Below, in pieces: positions 36,496-46,855 of a stretch of 64,000 nucleotides of DNA (position 1 is its first letter; each line of letters opens with the position of its first letter). Source of the stretch: Paraglaciecola mesophila KMM 241 (GTDB lineage: Bacteria > Pseudomonadota > Gammaproteobacteria > Enterobacterales > Alteromonadaceae); the NCBI RefSeq assembly GCF_000315015.1, contig NZ_BAEP01000003.1:1-64000 (forward strand), in the 5' to 3' direction. A program made the translations under genes and the position numbers. Under the pieces are notes generated by a model. It was not told where the DNA came from and searched no databases. It worked only from the letters and a program-made list of their open reading frames with translations.

Positions 36496-36811
36496 GATGA
36501 AATTACCTTGAGTTTAAGTGACTTAACTAAATAGACCCCAATTTAGCAGAGCAACACACGACTAAAGTGCAATGCGCGAGGTAAAGTGATAGTGAATTAA
36601 AGTGATACTAGTGCACAGTGCGTCTTTTTCCTTAATGCTTTAGTCGCTGAACACGGGTATAGCCAATATTTAATACCAACCCCAATAAATAATTAAACGC
36701 TTAGCGAAAACTTAAATGACCAAATTCTACGCATAAAAAAACAGAGCTAAAAAGCTCTGTTTTTTCAAAAAGCGGGGGGATACGGTAGCGGGTAGCGTAT
36801 CTTAAAAACAA
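36496..36811. other. Intergenic region with the ychF terminator
   Basis: Between the orphan binding protein and ychF. Apart from the terminator at 36735-36765 I see nothing recognisable. Confidence 0.4.
36735..36765 (-). terminator. Terminator of the rplY-pth-ychF operon
   Basis: The stem ACAGAGCT / AGCTCTGT (36741-36748 and 36753-36760) has an AAAA loop. It is bordered by A6 and T5, giving a T-run on either strand; it lies about 46 bases after the ychF stop. Confidence 0.85.
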
Positions 36812-37903
36812 CTATACGTTGAAGCGGAAGTGAATAACATCGCCGTCTTTAACAATGTACTCTTTACCTTCTAAACGCCATTTACCTGCGTCTTTGGCAC
36901 CTTGCTCACCATTGAATTCAACAAAGTTGTCGTAACCAATGACTTCGGCGCGAATAAAACCCTTCTCAAAATCAGTATGAATGATACCAGCCGTTTGCGG
37001 CGCGGTAGAACCGATTGGGAAAGTCCAAGCGCGCACTTCTTGTACACCAGCAGTGAAGTAGGTGTTCAAGTTAAGAAGGCTGTAACCACTGCGAATAACA
37101 CGATTTAGCCCTGGTTCTTCCAGGCCCATTTCCGCCATGAACTCAGCACGCTCGTCGTCTTCTAACTCACCAATCTCTGCTTCCATTTCCGCGCAAACAG
37201 CAACAACCACGGCGTTTTCGCCTTCAGCAATACTGCGTACTTTATCTAGATATGGGTTGTTTTCAAAACCATCTTCGTTCACGTTGGCAATGTACATGGT
37301 TGGCTTTAGCGTTAAGAAGTTCATGTAGCCAATCGCTTTTAATTCTTCTTTTTCAAGTTCAACTGAACGTAACAACTCGCCTTCATCTAAATGCGGCTTA
37401 ATTTTCTCAAGTACTTTAAGTTCAAACTTGGCATCGGCATCACCACCTTTGGCGCGTTTAGCCACGCGTAAAAGGGCTTTTTCTGTGGTTTCTAAATCCG
37501 CTAGCGCCAACTCAGTGTTGATAATATCGATATCGTCTTGAGGGTTAATTTTACCCGCAACATGAACAATGTTGTCGTTATCAAAACAACGAACGACATG
37601 ACCGATCGCATCGGTTTCACGGATGTTAGCTAAGAATTTGTTGCCTAGGCCTTCGCCTTTGGATGCACCTTCAACCAATCCCGCGATATCTACAAACTCC
37701 ATCGTGGTAGGCAATATACGTTTTGGGTTAACGATAGCAGCTAGCTTGTCTAAACGAGGATCGGGAACAGGCACTACGCCCGTGTTCGGCTCAATCGTGC
37801 AAAACGGAAAGTTAGCGGCTTCGATACCGGCTTTGGTCAAAGCATTGAAAAGCGTTGACTTACCAACGTTCGGTAATCCCACTATGCCGCATTTAAAACC
37901 CAT
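36812..37903 (-). CDS. ychF: OBG-type ribosome-associated ATPase/GTPase YchF
   Basis: A 363-residue protein, the family's standard length. The P-loop Gly-Leu-Pro-Asn-Val-Gly-Lys-Ser-Thr (8-16), switch motif Asp-Ile-Ala-Gly-Leu-Val-Glu-Gly-Ala, and Asn-Val-Asn-Glu in place of NKxD (the basis of ATP preference) are present. The C-terminal TGS-like domain has Gly-Trp-type Arg-Ala-Trp-Thr-Phe-Pro and ends Val-Ile-His-Phe-Arg-Phe-Asn-Val. It binds ribosomes and negatively affects oxidative-stress responses in E. coli. It is the last gene of rplY-pth-ychF, 44 bases after pth. Confidence 0.95.
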   Translation of the reverse strand: MGFKCGIVGLPNVGKSTLFNALTKAGIEAANFPFCTIEPNTGVVPVPDPRLDKLAAIVNPKRILPTTMEFVDIAGLVEGASKGEGLGNKFLANIRETDAIGHVVRCFDNDNIVHVAGKINPQDDIDIINTELALADLETTEKALLRVAKRAKGGDADAKFELKVLEKIKPHLDEGELLRSVELEKEELKAIGYMNFLTLKPTMYIANVNEDGFENNPYLDKVRSIAEGENAVVVAVCAEMEAEIGELEDDERAEFMAEMGLEEPGLNRVIRSGYSLLNLNTYFTAGVQEVRAWTFPIGSTAPQTAGIIHTDFEKGFIRAEVIGYDNFVEFNGEQGAKDAGKWRLEGKEYIVKDGDVIHFRFNV

Positions 37904-37947
37904 TTTTAGATCCTCTTTATCTTTATTATCAGTATCAACTGATGTGC

Positions 37948-38532
37948 TTATTCTGCTTTGAATGAATGCAGCCGGTTCATGGCTTTCTTCATATCATCTT
38001 TGATTAGTATTTCGATACAACGGACGCCTTCATCTATTGCGGCATCCATTTGTTCTTGTTCTTTCGCAGGGGCTTTGCCTAACACATAGCCTGATACCTT
38101 GCCTTTATGGCCAGGGTGGCCAATGCCCACACGCAAACGATAAAAATCTTTGTTATTTCCCAAGCTTGATACAATATCGCGAATACCATTTTGGCTTGAA
38201 CTGCCGCCTAATTTAAATTTGGCGATGCCAGGGGGCAAATCGAGTTCATCATAGGCCACTAAAATAGATTCAGGGGGAATGCGATAAAATCCGGCTAATG
38301 CCGCAACCGCTTGGCCACTTTTATTCATATAAGTGGTGGGAATGAGCAAACGTATATCTTGGCCACCTATCGTCACACGACCGGTATAACCAAAAAACTT
38401 ACTTTGTAAACTCAGCGTACAATTGTGCATCCGGGCGAGGTTTTCAACTAACCAAGTACCGGCATTGTGGCGGGTGTATTTGTATTCGAGGCCTGGATTA
38501 CCCAGGCCTACAATGAGTTGTATGTTAGACAA
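37948..38532 (-). CDS. pth: Peptidyl-tRNA hydrolase
   Basis: A 194-residue enzyme that frees tRNA from prematurely released peptidyl-tRNA. Active-site features are Gly-Leu-Gly-Asn-Pro-Gly (9-14) with Asn12, the catalytic His22 in Tyr-Thr-Arg-His-Asn-Ala-Gly, Tyr-Met-Asn-Lys-Ser-Gly-Gln, and Tyr-Asp-Glu-Leu-Asp-Leu-Pro. It starts five bases after rplY, so the two are tightly coupled. Confidence 0.95.
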   Translation of the reverse strand: MSNIQLIVGLGNPGLEYKYTRHNAGTWLVENLARMHNCTLSLQSKFFGYTGRVTIGGQDIRLLIPTTYMNKSGQAVAALAGFYRIPPESILVAYDELDLPPGIAKFKLGGSSSQNGIRDIVSSLGNNKDFYRLRVGIGHPGHKGKVSGYVLGKAPAKEQEQMDAAIDEGVRCIEILIKDDMKKAMNRLHSFKAE

Positions 38533-38537
38533 ACAAC

Positions 38538-39179
38538 TTATTCCGCAGCAGCTTCTTCACCTTCGGCATCATCTTCTTCAGATTCTACACTTGGGCCTTT
38601 AGCAGTTTTAACGGTTACAACAGCTAGATCGTGATCTTCGCCCTTAGCAAGTTCAACAGACGTTACGCCTTCAGGAAGAACGATGTCTGACAAGTGAAGA
38701 GTCTGACCAAGTTCAACGTTAGTCACGTCAACTTCGATGAACTCAGGCAAGTCAGCTGGCAAACAGCTAATTTCTACGTCAACCATGTGGTGCTCAGCGT
38801 GGCCACCATGAGTTTTAATAGATTCTGCTTTTTCTTCGTTTACGAAGTGTAAAGGCACGTTTGTTTGAAGAGCTTGCTTCGCATCAACACGTAAAAAGTC
38901 CAAGTGAGTTACACGAGGCTTGAACGGGTGACGTTGCATGTCTTTAATAACGGCTTCAACTTTTTTACCGTCAACATTCAAGGTAAGAACGTGAGAGTAA
39001 AAAGCTTCGAATTCTTGCGCTTGGAAAACTTTGTTATGTGACAAAGTTAAAGAAACGGCTTCTTTACCTAGGCCGTATAATACAGCTGGTACTTTGTCTT
39101 CGTGACGTAGGCGGCGGCTCGCACCTTTCCCTAAATCAGTACGGACTTCTGCGTCTAGAGTGAAAATTCCTTCAGACAT
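38538..39179 (-). CDS. rplY: 50S ribosomal protein L25 (CTC long form)
   Basis: A 213-residue protein. The N-terminal ~95 residues are the L25 fold that binds 5S rRNA ([13 protein letters not shown], then Val-Pro-Ala-Val-Leu-Tyr-Gly). The rest is the TL5/CTC C-terminal domain, ending in an acidic Glu/Asp/Ala tail. E. coli has only the short form; the long form is common in marine gammaproteobacteria. It is the first gene of rplY-pth-ychF, with the promoter in the 248-base gap upstream. Confidence 0.93.
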   Translation of the reverse strand: MSEGIFTLDAEVRTDLGKGASRRLRHEDKVPAVLYGLGKEAVSLTLSHNKVFQAQEFEAFYSHVLTLNVDGKKVEAVIKDMQRHPFKPRVTHLDFLRVDAKQALQTNVPLHFVNEEKAESIKTHGGHAEHHMVDVEISCLPADLPEFIEVDVTNVELGQTLHLSDIVLPEGVTSVELAKGEDHDLAVVTVKTAKGPSVESEEDDAEGEEAAAE

Positions 39180-39427
39180 GAGATAACTCCAATAAGTAAG
39201 TAATTAAGTGTAGATTTCTGCGACCAAAATCTACTATGTTCGCTAAATTAACCCGTTATCAAAACAAGATAATTTGCAGCCCTATAAAAAGGGCGGCGAA
39301 TGTTACCACTGACATAGTGAGTTAACAAGAAAGATCTCCGTTGTTTGCCTATCTAAAGTAGGCCAGCTAGCCACCCATTCGTTCTGTAGCCAAAACAGCA
39401 AGAGAGGGGAGAAGGTTACAATATGTA

Positions 39428-40504
39428 TTAGGGAGGGGTATTTAACTCCTGGGACTGCTCTTGCTGTGTATTGATCGCGCGAATAGGGTAGGGGATTACG
39501 ATACCTTCTTGACGAAAACGTTTATGTAACGCTTTTATAAAAGCTGATTTAATAAAGAAGCGGTTAAAATATTCTTCAGCCCGCAGCATGACGGTAAAAT
39601 TGATACTTGAGCTATCGAAGGTATGAAAAACCACAAACGTATCGTAATCATCTATCCCCCATTTGTGAGAATGCAATATTTCCCTCGCGACCTCTAAGGT
39701 CACTCGCTCTACGTGCTCTAAGTCTGAATCGTAATGCACCCCCACATCGACCGGTACAGACAACTCTTTTTCAGGGTAGTAATAATTGATCACCTTTGAC
39801 TGGGACAGCATGCTGTTGGGCATCACCACAATATTGTTGGGAAGCATCTTAATCCACGTAGAGCGCCAGCCAATTTTTTCGACAAAGCCTTGCTCGCCTG
39901 AATCCAGCTCTACAAAATCGCCGACCCGTATGGGCTTATCAATAACCAGTTGTACGCCAGAAAAAAAGTTTTCTAATGTGGGTTGTAGGGCGAGCGCCAC
40001 GGCAAGAGAAGTAATACCCAAAGATGCCACAATGGGCGTAATTGAAATTCCTAGGGTGCCTAAAATGACTAAACTGCCAATCCCGATAATGAGTATTTTA
40101 CCGGTGCCTCGAATAATACTCTGACTATTGCGAAGCGCTTCTGAGGTGTCGGCGTAACTGACCAATAATTGATTGCAAAAACGTTCAGCAAAAACCAACA
40201 GCGCGATGATAATGCCTATTTGCGCCGTTACATCTACTTGTTTGTAAAACTGATCGGATATCAATTCGTATTTAAGTAGCAGGTATTGCAAGAGGTAAAG
40301 ATTGAGCACAAGAATAAATATATTCAGCGGTTTACTCAAAGAGTTAAGCAGCACGCTAGTAACATGTCGGCCTTCAGTGCGCTTTATTCTTTGCAATTGC
40401 ACCAATACAAAGCGTTTTATCAGATACATGGCGATAACACTGATAGCCACTAACCCGCCAACAACCAGCCAAGGGTAAGGGATAAGCTGCCAAACTTCTT
40501 GCAT
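39428..40504 (-). CDS. Small-conductance mechanosensitive channel, MscS family
   Basis: About 358 residues. Four hydrophobic helices occupy the first 190 residues. The third TM and beta domain region carries Val-Ala-Leu-Ala-Leu-Gln-Pro-Thr-Leu-Glu-Asn-Phe-Phe-Ser-Gly-Val, the MscS signature. Asp-Phe-Val-Glu-Leu-Asp-Ser-Gly-Glu-Gln-Gly and Pro-Asn-Ser-Met-Leu-Ser follow. It releases solutes on hypo-osmotic shock. The ORF is open 18 codons further upstream, but the ATG at 40504, just before the first hydrophobic segment, is the more likely start. It is a single gene. Confidence 0.88.
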   Translation of the reverse strand: MQEVWQLIPYPWLVVGGLVAISVIAMYLIKRFVLVQLQRIKRTEGRHVTSVLLNSLSKPLNIFILVLNLYLLQYLLLKYELISDQFYKQVDVTAQIGIIIALLVFAERFCNQLLVSYADTSEALRNSQSIIRGTGKILIIGIGSLVILGTLGISITPIVASLGITSLAVALALQPTLENFFSGVQLVIDKPIRVGDFVELDSGEQGFVEKIGWRSTWIKMLPNNIVVMPNSMLSQSKVINYYYPEKELSVPVDVGVHYDSDLEHVERVTLEVAREILHSHKWGIDDYDTFVVFHTFDSSSINFTVMLRAEEYFNRFFIKSAFIKALHKRFRQEGIVIPYPIRAINTQQEQSQELNTPP

Positions 40505-40616
40505 TGATATTCCACAATCAGGTGAAGATAATCTTGTAGCGCAAGTTATGTACCACATAAGGACAATATGCTAAAGCTAAGCGGATAATAGCCACATAAA
40601 ACCAAAAAATAGACAC

Positions 40617-40640
40617 AAAAAAGCCGCTATGAAAGCGGCT
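40617..40640 (-). terminator. Terminator downstream of prs
   Basis: The stem AGCCGCT / AGCGGCT (40622-40628, 40634-40640) has a 5-base loop. Read on the minus strand it is followed by TTTTTTG, 25 bases after the prs stop. Confidence 0.85.
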
Positions 40641-40664
40641 CAATAGATTCGTACTCAGCAGAAA

Positions 40665-41612
40665 TTAGTATTCAAACATCGCCGAGATTGATTCTTCGTT
40701 GCTCACACGGCGAATGGCCTCAGCAAGCATATTTGATAAGGTCAATTGTTTCACTTTATCAAGGGCTTTAATTTCCGGGCTAAGGGGAATGCTGTCAGTG
40801 ATGATGATTTCATCAATAACAGAGTCACGCAGATTTTGCGCCGCGTTACCCGAGAAAATAGCGTGGGTTGCATAAGCGAAAACATTCTTAGCACCATGGG
40901 CTTTCAATGCTTCTGCCGCTTTGGCTAAGGTGCCACCAGTATCAATCATGTCATCGACTATGATGCAGTCACGATCTTGTACATCACCTATGATGTGCAT
41001 AACCTGAGCAACGTTCGCTTTAGGGCGTCGTTTATCGATAATGGCAAGGTCGGTATCGTTTAGCAGTTTTGCTACCGCACGAGCACGCACAACACCGCCA
41101 ATATCTGGAGACACAACCACCGGATTTTCAATGTTACGACGACGCATATCATCTAACAAAATCGGTGTACCGAAGGCGTTATCAACAGGTACATCAAAGA
41201 AGCCTTGAATTTGCTCAGCGTGTAAGTCGATGGTCAATACGCGGTCAACCCCGACGTTTGACAAGAAATCGGCAACGACTTTGGCAGTAATAGGTACACG
41301 GGCAGAACGTACACGACGGTCTTGACGAGCATAACCAAAGTAAGGAATAACTGCGGTAATACGGCCTGCCGAAGCACGACGAAATGCATCGATCATGACA
41401 ATCAATTCCATTAAGTTGTCATTGGTAGGTGCGCAAGTAGATTGGATAATAAAGACGTCTGAGCCGCGCACATTTTCATGTACTTCTACGCTGATCTCCC
41501 CATCGCTAAAGCGCCCAACACTGGCGTGGCCAAGTTTGGTATACAGCCTGTCGGCTACTTTCTGTGCAAGTTCAGGTACTGCGTTTCCAGCGAAAAGCTT
41601 CATGTCTGGCAC
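40665..41612 (-). CDS. prs: Ribose-phosphate pyrophosphokinase
   Basis: A 315-residue enzyme making PRPP from ribose 5-phosphate and ATP, for nucleotide, His and Trp synthesis. The start is a GTG at 41612 (giving Met-Pro-Asp-Met-Lys-Leu-Phe) with GAGGA seven bases upstream; this matches E. coli Prs exactly in length, while the longer ORF runs back into the tRNA-Gln gene. Visible motifs are Arg-Phe-Ser-Asp-Gly-Glu, Ser-Thr-Cys-Ala-Pro-Thr-Asn-Asp-Asn, the flexible loop Tyr-Ala-Arg-Gln-Asp-Arg-Arg, and the PRPP loop [10 protein letters not shown]. It lies 30 bases after a tRNA-Gln gene and is probably cotranscribed with it. Confidence 0.97.
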   Translation of the reverse strand: MPDMKLFAGNAVPELAQKVADRLYTKLGHASVGRFSDGEISVEVHENVRGSDVFIIQSTCAPTNDNLMELIVMIDAFRRASAGRITAVIPYFGYARQDRRVRSARVPITAKVVADFLSNVGVDRVLTIDLHAEQIQGFFDVPVDNAFGTPILLDDMRRRNIENPVVVSPDIGGVVRARAVAKLLNDTDLAIIDKRRPKANVAQVMHIIGDVQDRDCIIVDDMIDTGGTLAKAAEALKAHGAKNVFAYATHAIFSGNAAQNLRDSVIDEIIITDSIPLSPEIKALDKVKQLTLSNMLAEAIRRVSNEESISAMFEY

Positions 41613-41642
41613 GTTAAATTCCTCAGTGCGTAAAAGTGAAAA

Positions 41643-41717
41643 TGGCTGGGATAGCTGGATTCGAACCAACGAATGACGGGATCAAAACCCGTTGCCTTAC
41701 CACTTGGCGATATCCCA
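41643..41717 (-). tRNA. tRNA-Gln(TTG), copy 3, between ispE and prs
   Basis: A 75-base tRNA identical to the two copies at 33429 and 33538, with encoded CCA. It lies between ispE and prs on their strand without an obvious terminator on either side. That implies a mixed tRNA/mRNA transcript, the arrangement known around prs in several gammaproteobacteria. Confidence 0.95.
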
Positions 41718-41772
41718 AAAATACTCTGTATTAATATAACCTTTCGCCGCGTAATGACGCGTTTTACTTGCG

Positions 41773-42633
41773 CTAGCTAATGCTACCTAGGTGCGCTAAT
41801 TTGTCGTGCACGGGAGACACATCGACTCCTTTGGCGACAAAACCTGAGCAACCTGATGGTAAATTAGCAAGTACGTTTTCTGCTTCTTGGTTACCGGTAA
41901 AGACCGCAAATAAACAAGCACCTGTGCCTGTCATTCGAGACGGCGCGTATTCTAACAACCAGCGTAATGTATTTGCAACATTCTCAAAGCGATTACAGAC
42001 TAATTGCTGGCAGTCATTATGCGTTTGGTCAAAATCATACTCTTGCCAAGAAATAAGTGGAGTGTTTCTGGGCAAATCAGGCGCGTTAAATATCTCGGCG
42101 GTAGACACGTGACATTCAGGAAACACAACGAGGTAGTGCTTTTGCACAATACTTACAGGCGACAGTTGCTCACCAACACCCTGAGCAAATGCGGTATTTC
42201 CCATGACAAAAACCGGCACATCTGCACCTAACGCTAAGCCTAATTCTGCCAATTTTGTCAGGCTTAGGTTACATTTCCATAAATAGTTAAGGGCAATTAA
42301 TGTGGTAGCTGCATTAGACGATCCTCCACCAATCCCACCACCCATGGGCAACACTTTACGTAATTGGATGTCGCAGCCTTGGGGGCAGCCCGTATGTGCT
42401 TGTAATAAACGTGCCGCTTTAACGATAAGATTATCTTCATTCGCTACCCCGTCTATCGGCGTGAGCAATGTAATATCAGCATGGGGCGTGACATTAAATG
42501 CCAATTCATCACCTTTATCCAATAGCTGAAATAGACTTTGCAATTGATGATAGCCGTTGGGGTAACGGCCATTAATGTGCAAAAACAGGTTCAATTTGGC
42601 GGGGCTTGGCCACCAATCTATTGTTTGGTCCAT
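41773..42633 (-). CDS. ispE: 4-diphosphocytidyl-2-C-methyl-D-erythritol kinase
   Basis: A 286-residue GHMP kinase of the MEP isoprenoid pathway. The start region reads Trp-Pro-Ser-Pro-Ala-Lys-Leu-Asn-Leu-Phe-Leu. The ATP loop is Pro-Met-Gly-Gly-Gly-Ile-Gly-Gly-Gly-Ser-Ser-Asn-Ala-Ala (about 91-104), and Met-Thr-Gly-Thr-Gly-Ala-Cys-Leu-Phe occurs near the C-terminus. It overlaps the end of lolB by 16 bases and precedes tRNA-Gln and prs, the classic gammaproteobacterial order lolB-ispE-prs. Confidence 0.95.
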   Translation of the reverse strand: MDQTIDWWPSPAKLNLFLHINGRYPNGYHQLQSLFQLLDKGDELAFNVTPHADITLLTPIDGVANEDNLIVKAARLLQAHTGCPQGCDIQLRKVLPMGGGIGGGSSNAATTLIALNYLWKCNLSLTKLAELGLALGADVPVFVMGNTAFAQGVGEQLSPVSIVQKHYLVVFPECHVSTAEIFNAPDLPRNTPLISWQEYDFDQTHNDCQQLVCNRFENVANTLRWLLEYAPSRMTGTGACLFAVFTGNQEAENVLANLPSGCSGFVAKGVDVSPVHDKLAHLGSIS

Positions 42634-43238
42634 TGATTTACTCTGATTAAAATTTGGTTCCCAAGAGCGGAATTATTGAGCTTTATATTGTGGGGCAGCC
42701 AGACATTATCCACTTGGTGATAGTCTTGATAACTGATCAGCCAACCCGCACAGCTGTCACAAACAGGGATTAACTGCTCGATTACGCCACTTTGCGCATA
42801 AATGACTTTATCAGAGGGCTGAGCTTGGCCTTTGATCCAAAAAGGAAATTGCGACACTGGGATTTGCCACCCAGTAATTCGCCATATTAAATGGCTGGCA
42901 TCCGTATCTTGATACTGCTCATCGTCTGTATTTAACTCAGCCGACTCTTTGTCTCCCTGCATCGTCAGTATATTAATGCCCAACATGGTATTAAGAGAAA
43001 GATGGTAGCTATCGTCAATTTGTTGCCAATTTACATTCGCACTGAACTTTTCATCGCTACCTTTAAAGGCCATACGACCCTTTAATTTCCAGTGCTGTAT
43101 TTGGCTTAACTTAGCTTGGTGTTCTTGACTATTAACCTGAATATTTGTTGGGGGAGGCGCAGCACACGCGCTGAGTAAAATCGTAATAAGAATAAGTAAT
43201 GCGAAATGTATTGTTAAACGCACGCTCACAGGCACCAT
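42618..43238 (-). CDS. lolB: Outer-membrane lipoprotein receptor LolB
   Basis: About 206 residues. A hydrophobic signal ends at lipobox Leu-Leu-Ser-Ala-Cys. The mature domain begins with Trp-Lys-Leu-Lys-Gly-Arg-Met-Ala-Phe and contains Leu-Asn-Thr-Met-Leu-Gly-Ile-Asn-Ile-Leu, LolB-like beta strands. LolB takes lipoproteins from the chaperone LolA and inserts them into the outer membrane. The start is uncertain: ATG 43238 puts the signal peptide at the N-terminus, whereas ATG 43274 would add 12 residues; neither has a good ribosome-binding site. It is divergent from hemA. Confidence 0.82.
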   Translation of the reverse strand: MVPVSVRLTIHFALLILITILLSACAAPPPTNIQVNSQEHQAKLSQIQHWKLKGRMAFKGSDEKFSANVNWQQIDDSYHLSLNTMLGINILTMQGDKESAELNTDDEQYQDTDASHLIWRITGWQIPVSQFPFWIKGQAQPSDKVIYAQSGVIEQLIPVCDSCAGWLISYQDYHQVDNVWLPHNIKLNNSALGNQILIRVNQWTKQ

Positions 43239-43363
43239 ACTTAGAAAATGAAAGGAGGCTATAGGAACATACATAGCAGGGTGCTTTCAATAGTTTTACC
43301 TTTTGCGTACAATGCCGCCCTGATCTGGCCTTAACACCGTTTAATGAAAAAGCTGTATTCCGC

Positions 43364-44635
43364 ATGACCTTAATTGCCTTTGGGATAAACCATAAAACTG
43401 CGCCAGTAGAATTGCGAGAAAAAGTTGCTTTCTCGCCGGACGCTATGGTCGAAGCCTTGAAATCTTTAGCACACTTAACAGGTGCTGATGAATCTGTGAT
43501 TGTCTCTACCTGCAATCGGACAGAGATATACGCGCAGGCGGAAAATCTAACCGCAGACGCCCTCACAACATGGCTAGCTGAATTCCATCAAGCTAAAGCG
43601 GACGAACTAGGCCTTAATAGTTACATATATCATCAAGAAGACGCCATAAAACACATTATGCGTGTAGCCTGCGGTTTAGACTCATTAATATTAGGTGAGC
43701 CGCAAATTTTAGGGCAGGTCAAGCAGGCCTTCGTCAGTGCTAAAGACTCTGGTGTGATTAAAAGTGATTTTGAACGCTTGTTCCAACAGACTTTTTCAGT
43801 GGCCAAGCGGGTGCGCAGCGAAACTGAAATTGGATCTAATGCTGTATCAGTGGCTTATGCCTCGGTACAATTAGCCAAACATATATTCTCTTCATTAAAG
43901 AAAAGCAATGTGTTGCTTATCGGTGCGGGTGAAACCATAGAGCTGGTTGCTAAGCATATGCATGAGCAAGGGGTTAAAAAACTCAGTGTAGCCAACAGAA
44001 CACTGGCTCGCGCCGAAGCCATTGCTCAGCCGTTAGGGGCAACGACCCTAACCTTGACTCAAATTCCAGCGCATTTAAAAGACGCAGATATTGTGATCAG
44101 CTCTACGGCGAGTCAGTTACCTATACTCGGCAAAGGCTTAGTTGAGCGCGCGTTAAAAGACAGACGCCACAAGCCCATGTTCCTAGTGGATTTAGCCGTA
44201 CCTAGGGATATAGAAGTCGAAGTGGGTGAGCTCGATGATGCCTACCTATATACCGTGGATGATTTACAGCAAATCGTTGAAAAGAACATTGAGTCGCGCC
44301 AGCATGCTGCTTTGCAAGCCGAGCAGATGATTGAAGAACAAGCACAGCAATACTTGCAATGGCGCCAAGGGCAATCATCTATCGATGTATTGCGCGATTT
44401 TCGCCAACAAAGTGAAAGTCAGCGAGACACGCTAGTTGCCAAAGCGTTAAATCAGTTAGCAGACGGTAAAGAAGCGGAGCAAGTTATCAAAGAGTTAGCG
44501 AATAAGTTAACGAACTCGTTAATACATGCGCCGACCAAAGCATTAAAAAAAGCTGCCATGCAGCAAGATAATAAAAATATGAGTTTATTGCAGGATGCGC
44601 TAGGGTTAGCTCGCGCAAACGACTCATCTAAGTAA
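43364..44635 (+). CDS. hemA: Glutamyl-tRNA reductase
   Basis: A 423-residue enzyme, the first committed step of C5 haem synthesis (glutamyl-tRNA to glutamate-1-semialdehyde). The catalytic Cys50 is in Ser-Thr-Cys-Asn-Arg-Thr-Glu. [11 protein letters not shown] and the NADPH fold Leu-Ile-Gly-Ala-Gly-Glu-Thr (about 186) are present. It heads hemA-prfA-prmC and diverges from lolB across an 89-125-base gap, as in E. coli. Confidence 0.96.
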   Translation: MTLIAFGINHKTAPVELREKVAFSPDAMVEALKSLAHLTGADESVIVSTCNRTEIYAQAENLTADALTTWLAEFHQAKADELGLNSYIYHQEDAIKHIMRVACGLDSLILGEPQILGQVKQAFVSAKDSGVIKSDFERLFQQTFSVAKRVRSETEIGSNAVSVAYASVQLAKHIFSSLKKSNVLLIGAGETIELVAKHMHEQGVKKLSVANRTLARAEAIAQPLGATTLTLTQIPAHLKDADIVISSTASQLPILGKGLVERALKDRRHKPMFLVDLAVPRDIEVEVGELDDAYLYTVDDLQQIVEKNIESRQHAALQAEQMIEEQAQQYLQWRQGQSSIDVLRDFRQQSESQRDTLVAKALNQLADGKEAEQVIKELANKLTNSLIHAPTKALKKAAMQQDNKNMSLLQDALGLARANDSSK

Positions 44636-44723
44636 CTTCATTTACACCTTTGTTGCTCGGTACTACTGCTAGGTTTGAGGCCAACAGGTACACAGCAAAT
44701 TAAAGGTGCTTAGCAGGAATAAC

Positions 44724-45812
44724 ATGAAAGAATCAGTTCAGCGTAAATTAGAGTCATTAACGGAGCGCTTTGAAGAGGTACAGGCATTAGTTAGTCAGCC
44801 TGAGATTATTGCCGATCAAGATAAATACCGTGCATTGACCAAGGAATACTCGCAACTCGAGGGTGTGGTCAAATGTTTTGCAGATTATCAAGGTGCTCAG
44901 GGAGATTTTGAATCTGCGCAAGAAATGATGCAAGAAAGCGATCCTGAAATGCGTGAAATGGCCCAAGAAGAATATAAATCGTCTAAACAAGCCATTGAAC
45001 AGTATGAAGATGAATTGCAGATACTGTTGCTCCCTAAAGATCCTAACGATGAAAGCAATTGCTTCATTGAAATACGCGCAGGTGCAGGCGGTGATGAAGC
45101 GGCAATTTTTGCTGGGGATTTGTTCCGCATGTATAGCCGCTACGCTGAAGCACGTCGCTGGAAAGTCGAAGTGGTTACCATGAATGAAGGCGACCATGGC
45201 GGTTACAAAGAAGTGATTGCGAATATTATTGGTGATGGCGCCTATGGAGTGCTTAAGTTTGAATCAGGTGGTCACCGCGTTCAGCGCGTGCCTGAAACTG
45301 AATCGCAAGGGCGAATTCATACTTCAGCATGTACCGTGGTGGTTATGCCGGAAGTACCAGAATCCGAAGCGATTGAAGTGAATAAAGCCGACCTTAAAAT
45401 TGATACGTTTCGCGCCTCGGGCGCCGGTGGTCAGCACGTTAACAAAACCGACTCCGCTATTCGTATTACTCACGTACCGTCTGGTATTGTGGTGGAATGT
45501 CAGGATGAGCGTTCACAACATAAAAACCGCGCCAAAGCCATGGCGGTATTGCAATCACGTTTAAACAAACTTGAAGAAGAAAAGCGTCAAGCAGAAGAAA
45601 CCTCTACTAGGCGCAATTTGGTGGCAAGTGGCGATCGCTCCGAGCGTATTCGTACTTACAATTTTCCTCAAGGGCGAGTGACCGATCACCGTATTAATTT
45701 GACCCTATATCGTCTAGATGACGTGGTGGCAGGTGATTTAGACGCGGTGCTTGAACCTATTCGTCAAGAGCACCAAGCTGATTTGTTAGCGTCATTATCT
45801 GACGAAGGCTAA
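44724..45812 (+). CDS. prfA: Peptide chain release factor 1
   Basis: A 362-residue class I release factor recognising UAA and UAG. The Gly-Gly-Gln motif is at 235-237 in Gly-Ala-Gly-Gly-Gln-His-Val-Asn-Lys. Pro-Glu-Thr-Glu-Ser-Gln-Gly-Arg and Ala-Cys-Thr-Val-Val-Val are typical RF1 segments. The ATG at 44724 has AGGA at the right distance; an in-frame GTG six codons earlier is not needed. It is followed after five bases by prmC, whose product methylates this Gln. Confidence 0.96.
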   Translation: MKESVQRKLESLTERFEEVQALVSQPEIIADQDKYRALTKEYSQLEGVVKCFADYQGAQGDFESAQEMMQESDPEMREMAQEEYKSSKQAIEQYEDELQILLLPKDPNDESNCFIEIRAGAGGDEAAIFAGDLFRMYSRYAEARRWKVEVVTMNEGDHGGYKEVIANIIGDGAYGVLKFESGGHRVQRVPETESQGRIHTSACTVVVMPEVPESEAIEVNKADLKIDTFRASGAGGQHVNKTDSAIRITHVPSGIVVECQDERSQHKNRAKAMAVLQSRLNKLEEEKRQAEETSTRRNLVASGDRSERIRTYNFPQGRVTDHRINLTLYRLDDVVAGDLDAVLEPIRQEHQADLLASLSDEG

Positions 45813-45817
45813 ATTCA

Positions 45818-46750
45818 ATGAGCACCCTGCAACGTGCTCTTAGCGGCCACAGTATCGCCGAGCAATTAGCACTGGCAAAGGCGCAATTCATTGACAGTGA
45901 TAGCGCCGCGTTGGATAGCCGTTTGCTCATGTGCCACGTTTTACAATGTGAAACAGCGTACTTGATGACGTGGCCAGAAAAGCCTTTAGATGAGGCGCAA
46001 TTGAGCGCCTTTCAGCAACTAGTGGCAAAACGCAAAACGGGTTATCCCATCGCTTATCTGTTGGGATATCGTGACTTTTGGAGCCTGCGTTTACGTGTGT
46101 CCCCCGCGACGTTAATTCCCCGCCCTGAAACCGAATTATTAGTTGAAACTGTGCTTAATCTTCCGTTAGCTGACGATGCTAGCGTGCTTGATCTTGGCAC
46201 GGGTACAGGAGCAATTGCCCTCGCATTGGGTAGTGAGAGACCCAGGTGGCAGGTAATGGGTATCGATAAAAGTGCAGATGCGGTGGCGCTTGCTAAGCAA
46301 AATGCCCAGTTAAACTCGTTGCCACAGATAGAGTTTATTCAAAGCGATTGGTTTAGTGCGCTAGAACAGCCACAAATAGATCAGCGACAATCCCAGCAAA
46401 ACGATCGGCAAGACAATCAGCAAAAACATCAGCATAAATTGTTCTCTTTGATCGTCAGCAATCCGCCCTATGTGGAAGACGATAACATTTACCTACAACA
46501 AGGTGACGTACGTTTCGAGCCCGCCAGCGCACTCACATCAGGCAAAGATGGCTTAGACGATATTCGCATTATCATTGGTAAAGCGATAACGTTTTTGCCT
46601 AGCGGCGGTTGGCTTGTTTTTGAGCATGGATATCAGCAAGCGCAAGGGGTACAAGCACTGCTAGTAAACAATGGCTTTGGGCACGTTCACTCGATTAACG
46701 ATTTAAACGACCTACCACGTATTACGCTTGGGTGTTTTGCCAGCGCTTAG
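45818..46750 (+). CDS. prmC: Release-factor glutamine methyltransferase
   Basis: A 310-residue SAM-dependent methylase that modifies the GGQ glutamine of RF1 and RF2. The helical N-terminal domain is followed by Ile-Pro-Arg-Pro-Glu-Thr-Glu (about 100-106), the SAM motif Leu-Asp-Leu-Gly-Thr-Gly-Thr-Gly-Ala (124-132), and catalytic Asn-Pro-Pro-Tyr (215-218). Immediately before the catalytic strand is a Gln-rich insertion (about 184-206, ten Gln) that shorter homologues such as E. coli PrmC lack. It is in an operon with hemA and prfA. Confidence 0.95.
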   Translation: MSTLQRALSGHSIAEQLALAKAQFIDSDSAALDSRLLMCHVLQCETAYLMTWPEKPLDEAQLSAFQQLVAKRKTGYPIAYLLGYRDFWSLRLRVSPATLIPRPETELLVETVLNLPLADDASVLDLGTGTGAIALALGSERPRWQVMGIDKSADAVALAKQNAQLNSLPQIEFIQSDWFSALEQPQIDQRQSQQNDRQDNQQKHQHKLFSLIVSNPPYVEDDNIYLQQGDVRFEPASALTSGKDGLDDIRIIIGKAITFLPSGGWLVFEHGYQQAQGVQALLVNNGFGHVHSINDLNDLPRITLGCFASA

Positions 46751-46855
46751 CATGCTGCAGGATTGCAACTGTTTGAAAAGCGTACTATTTTAGACATGCA
46801 TATAGTTGTACAACGAAATCAGAATGATAATTGCGCAAGCGAAGGGAAGGGTAGA

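Noticed and set aside
41613-41669. An upstream extension of prs into the tRNA-Gln gene
   Set aside because: The extra residues are encoded by tRNA sequence; the GTG at 41612 with GAGGA gives the exact family length.
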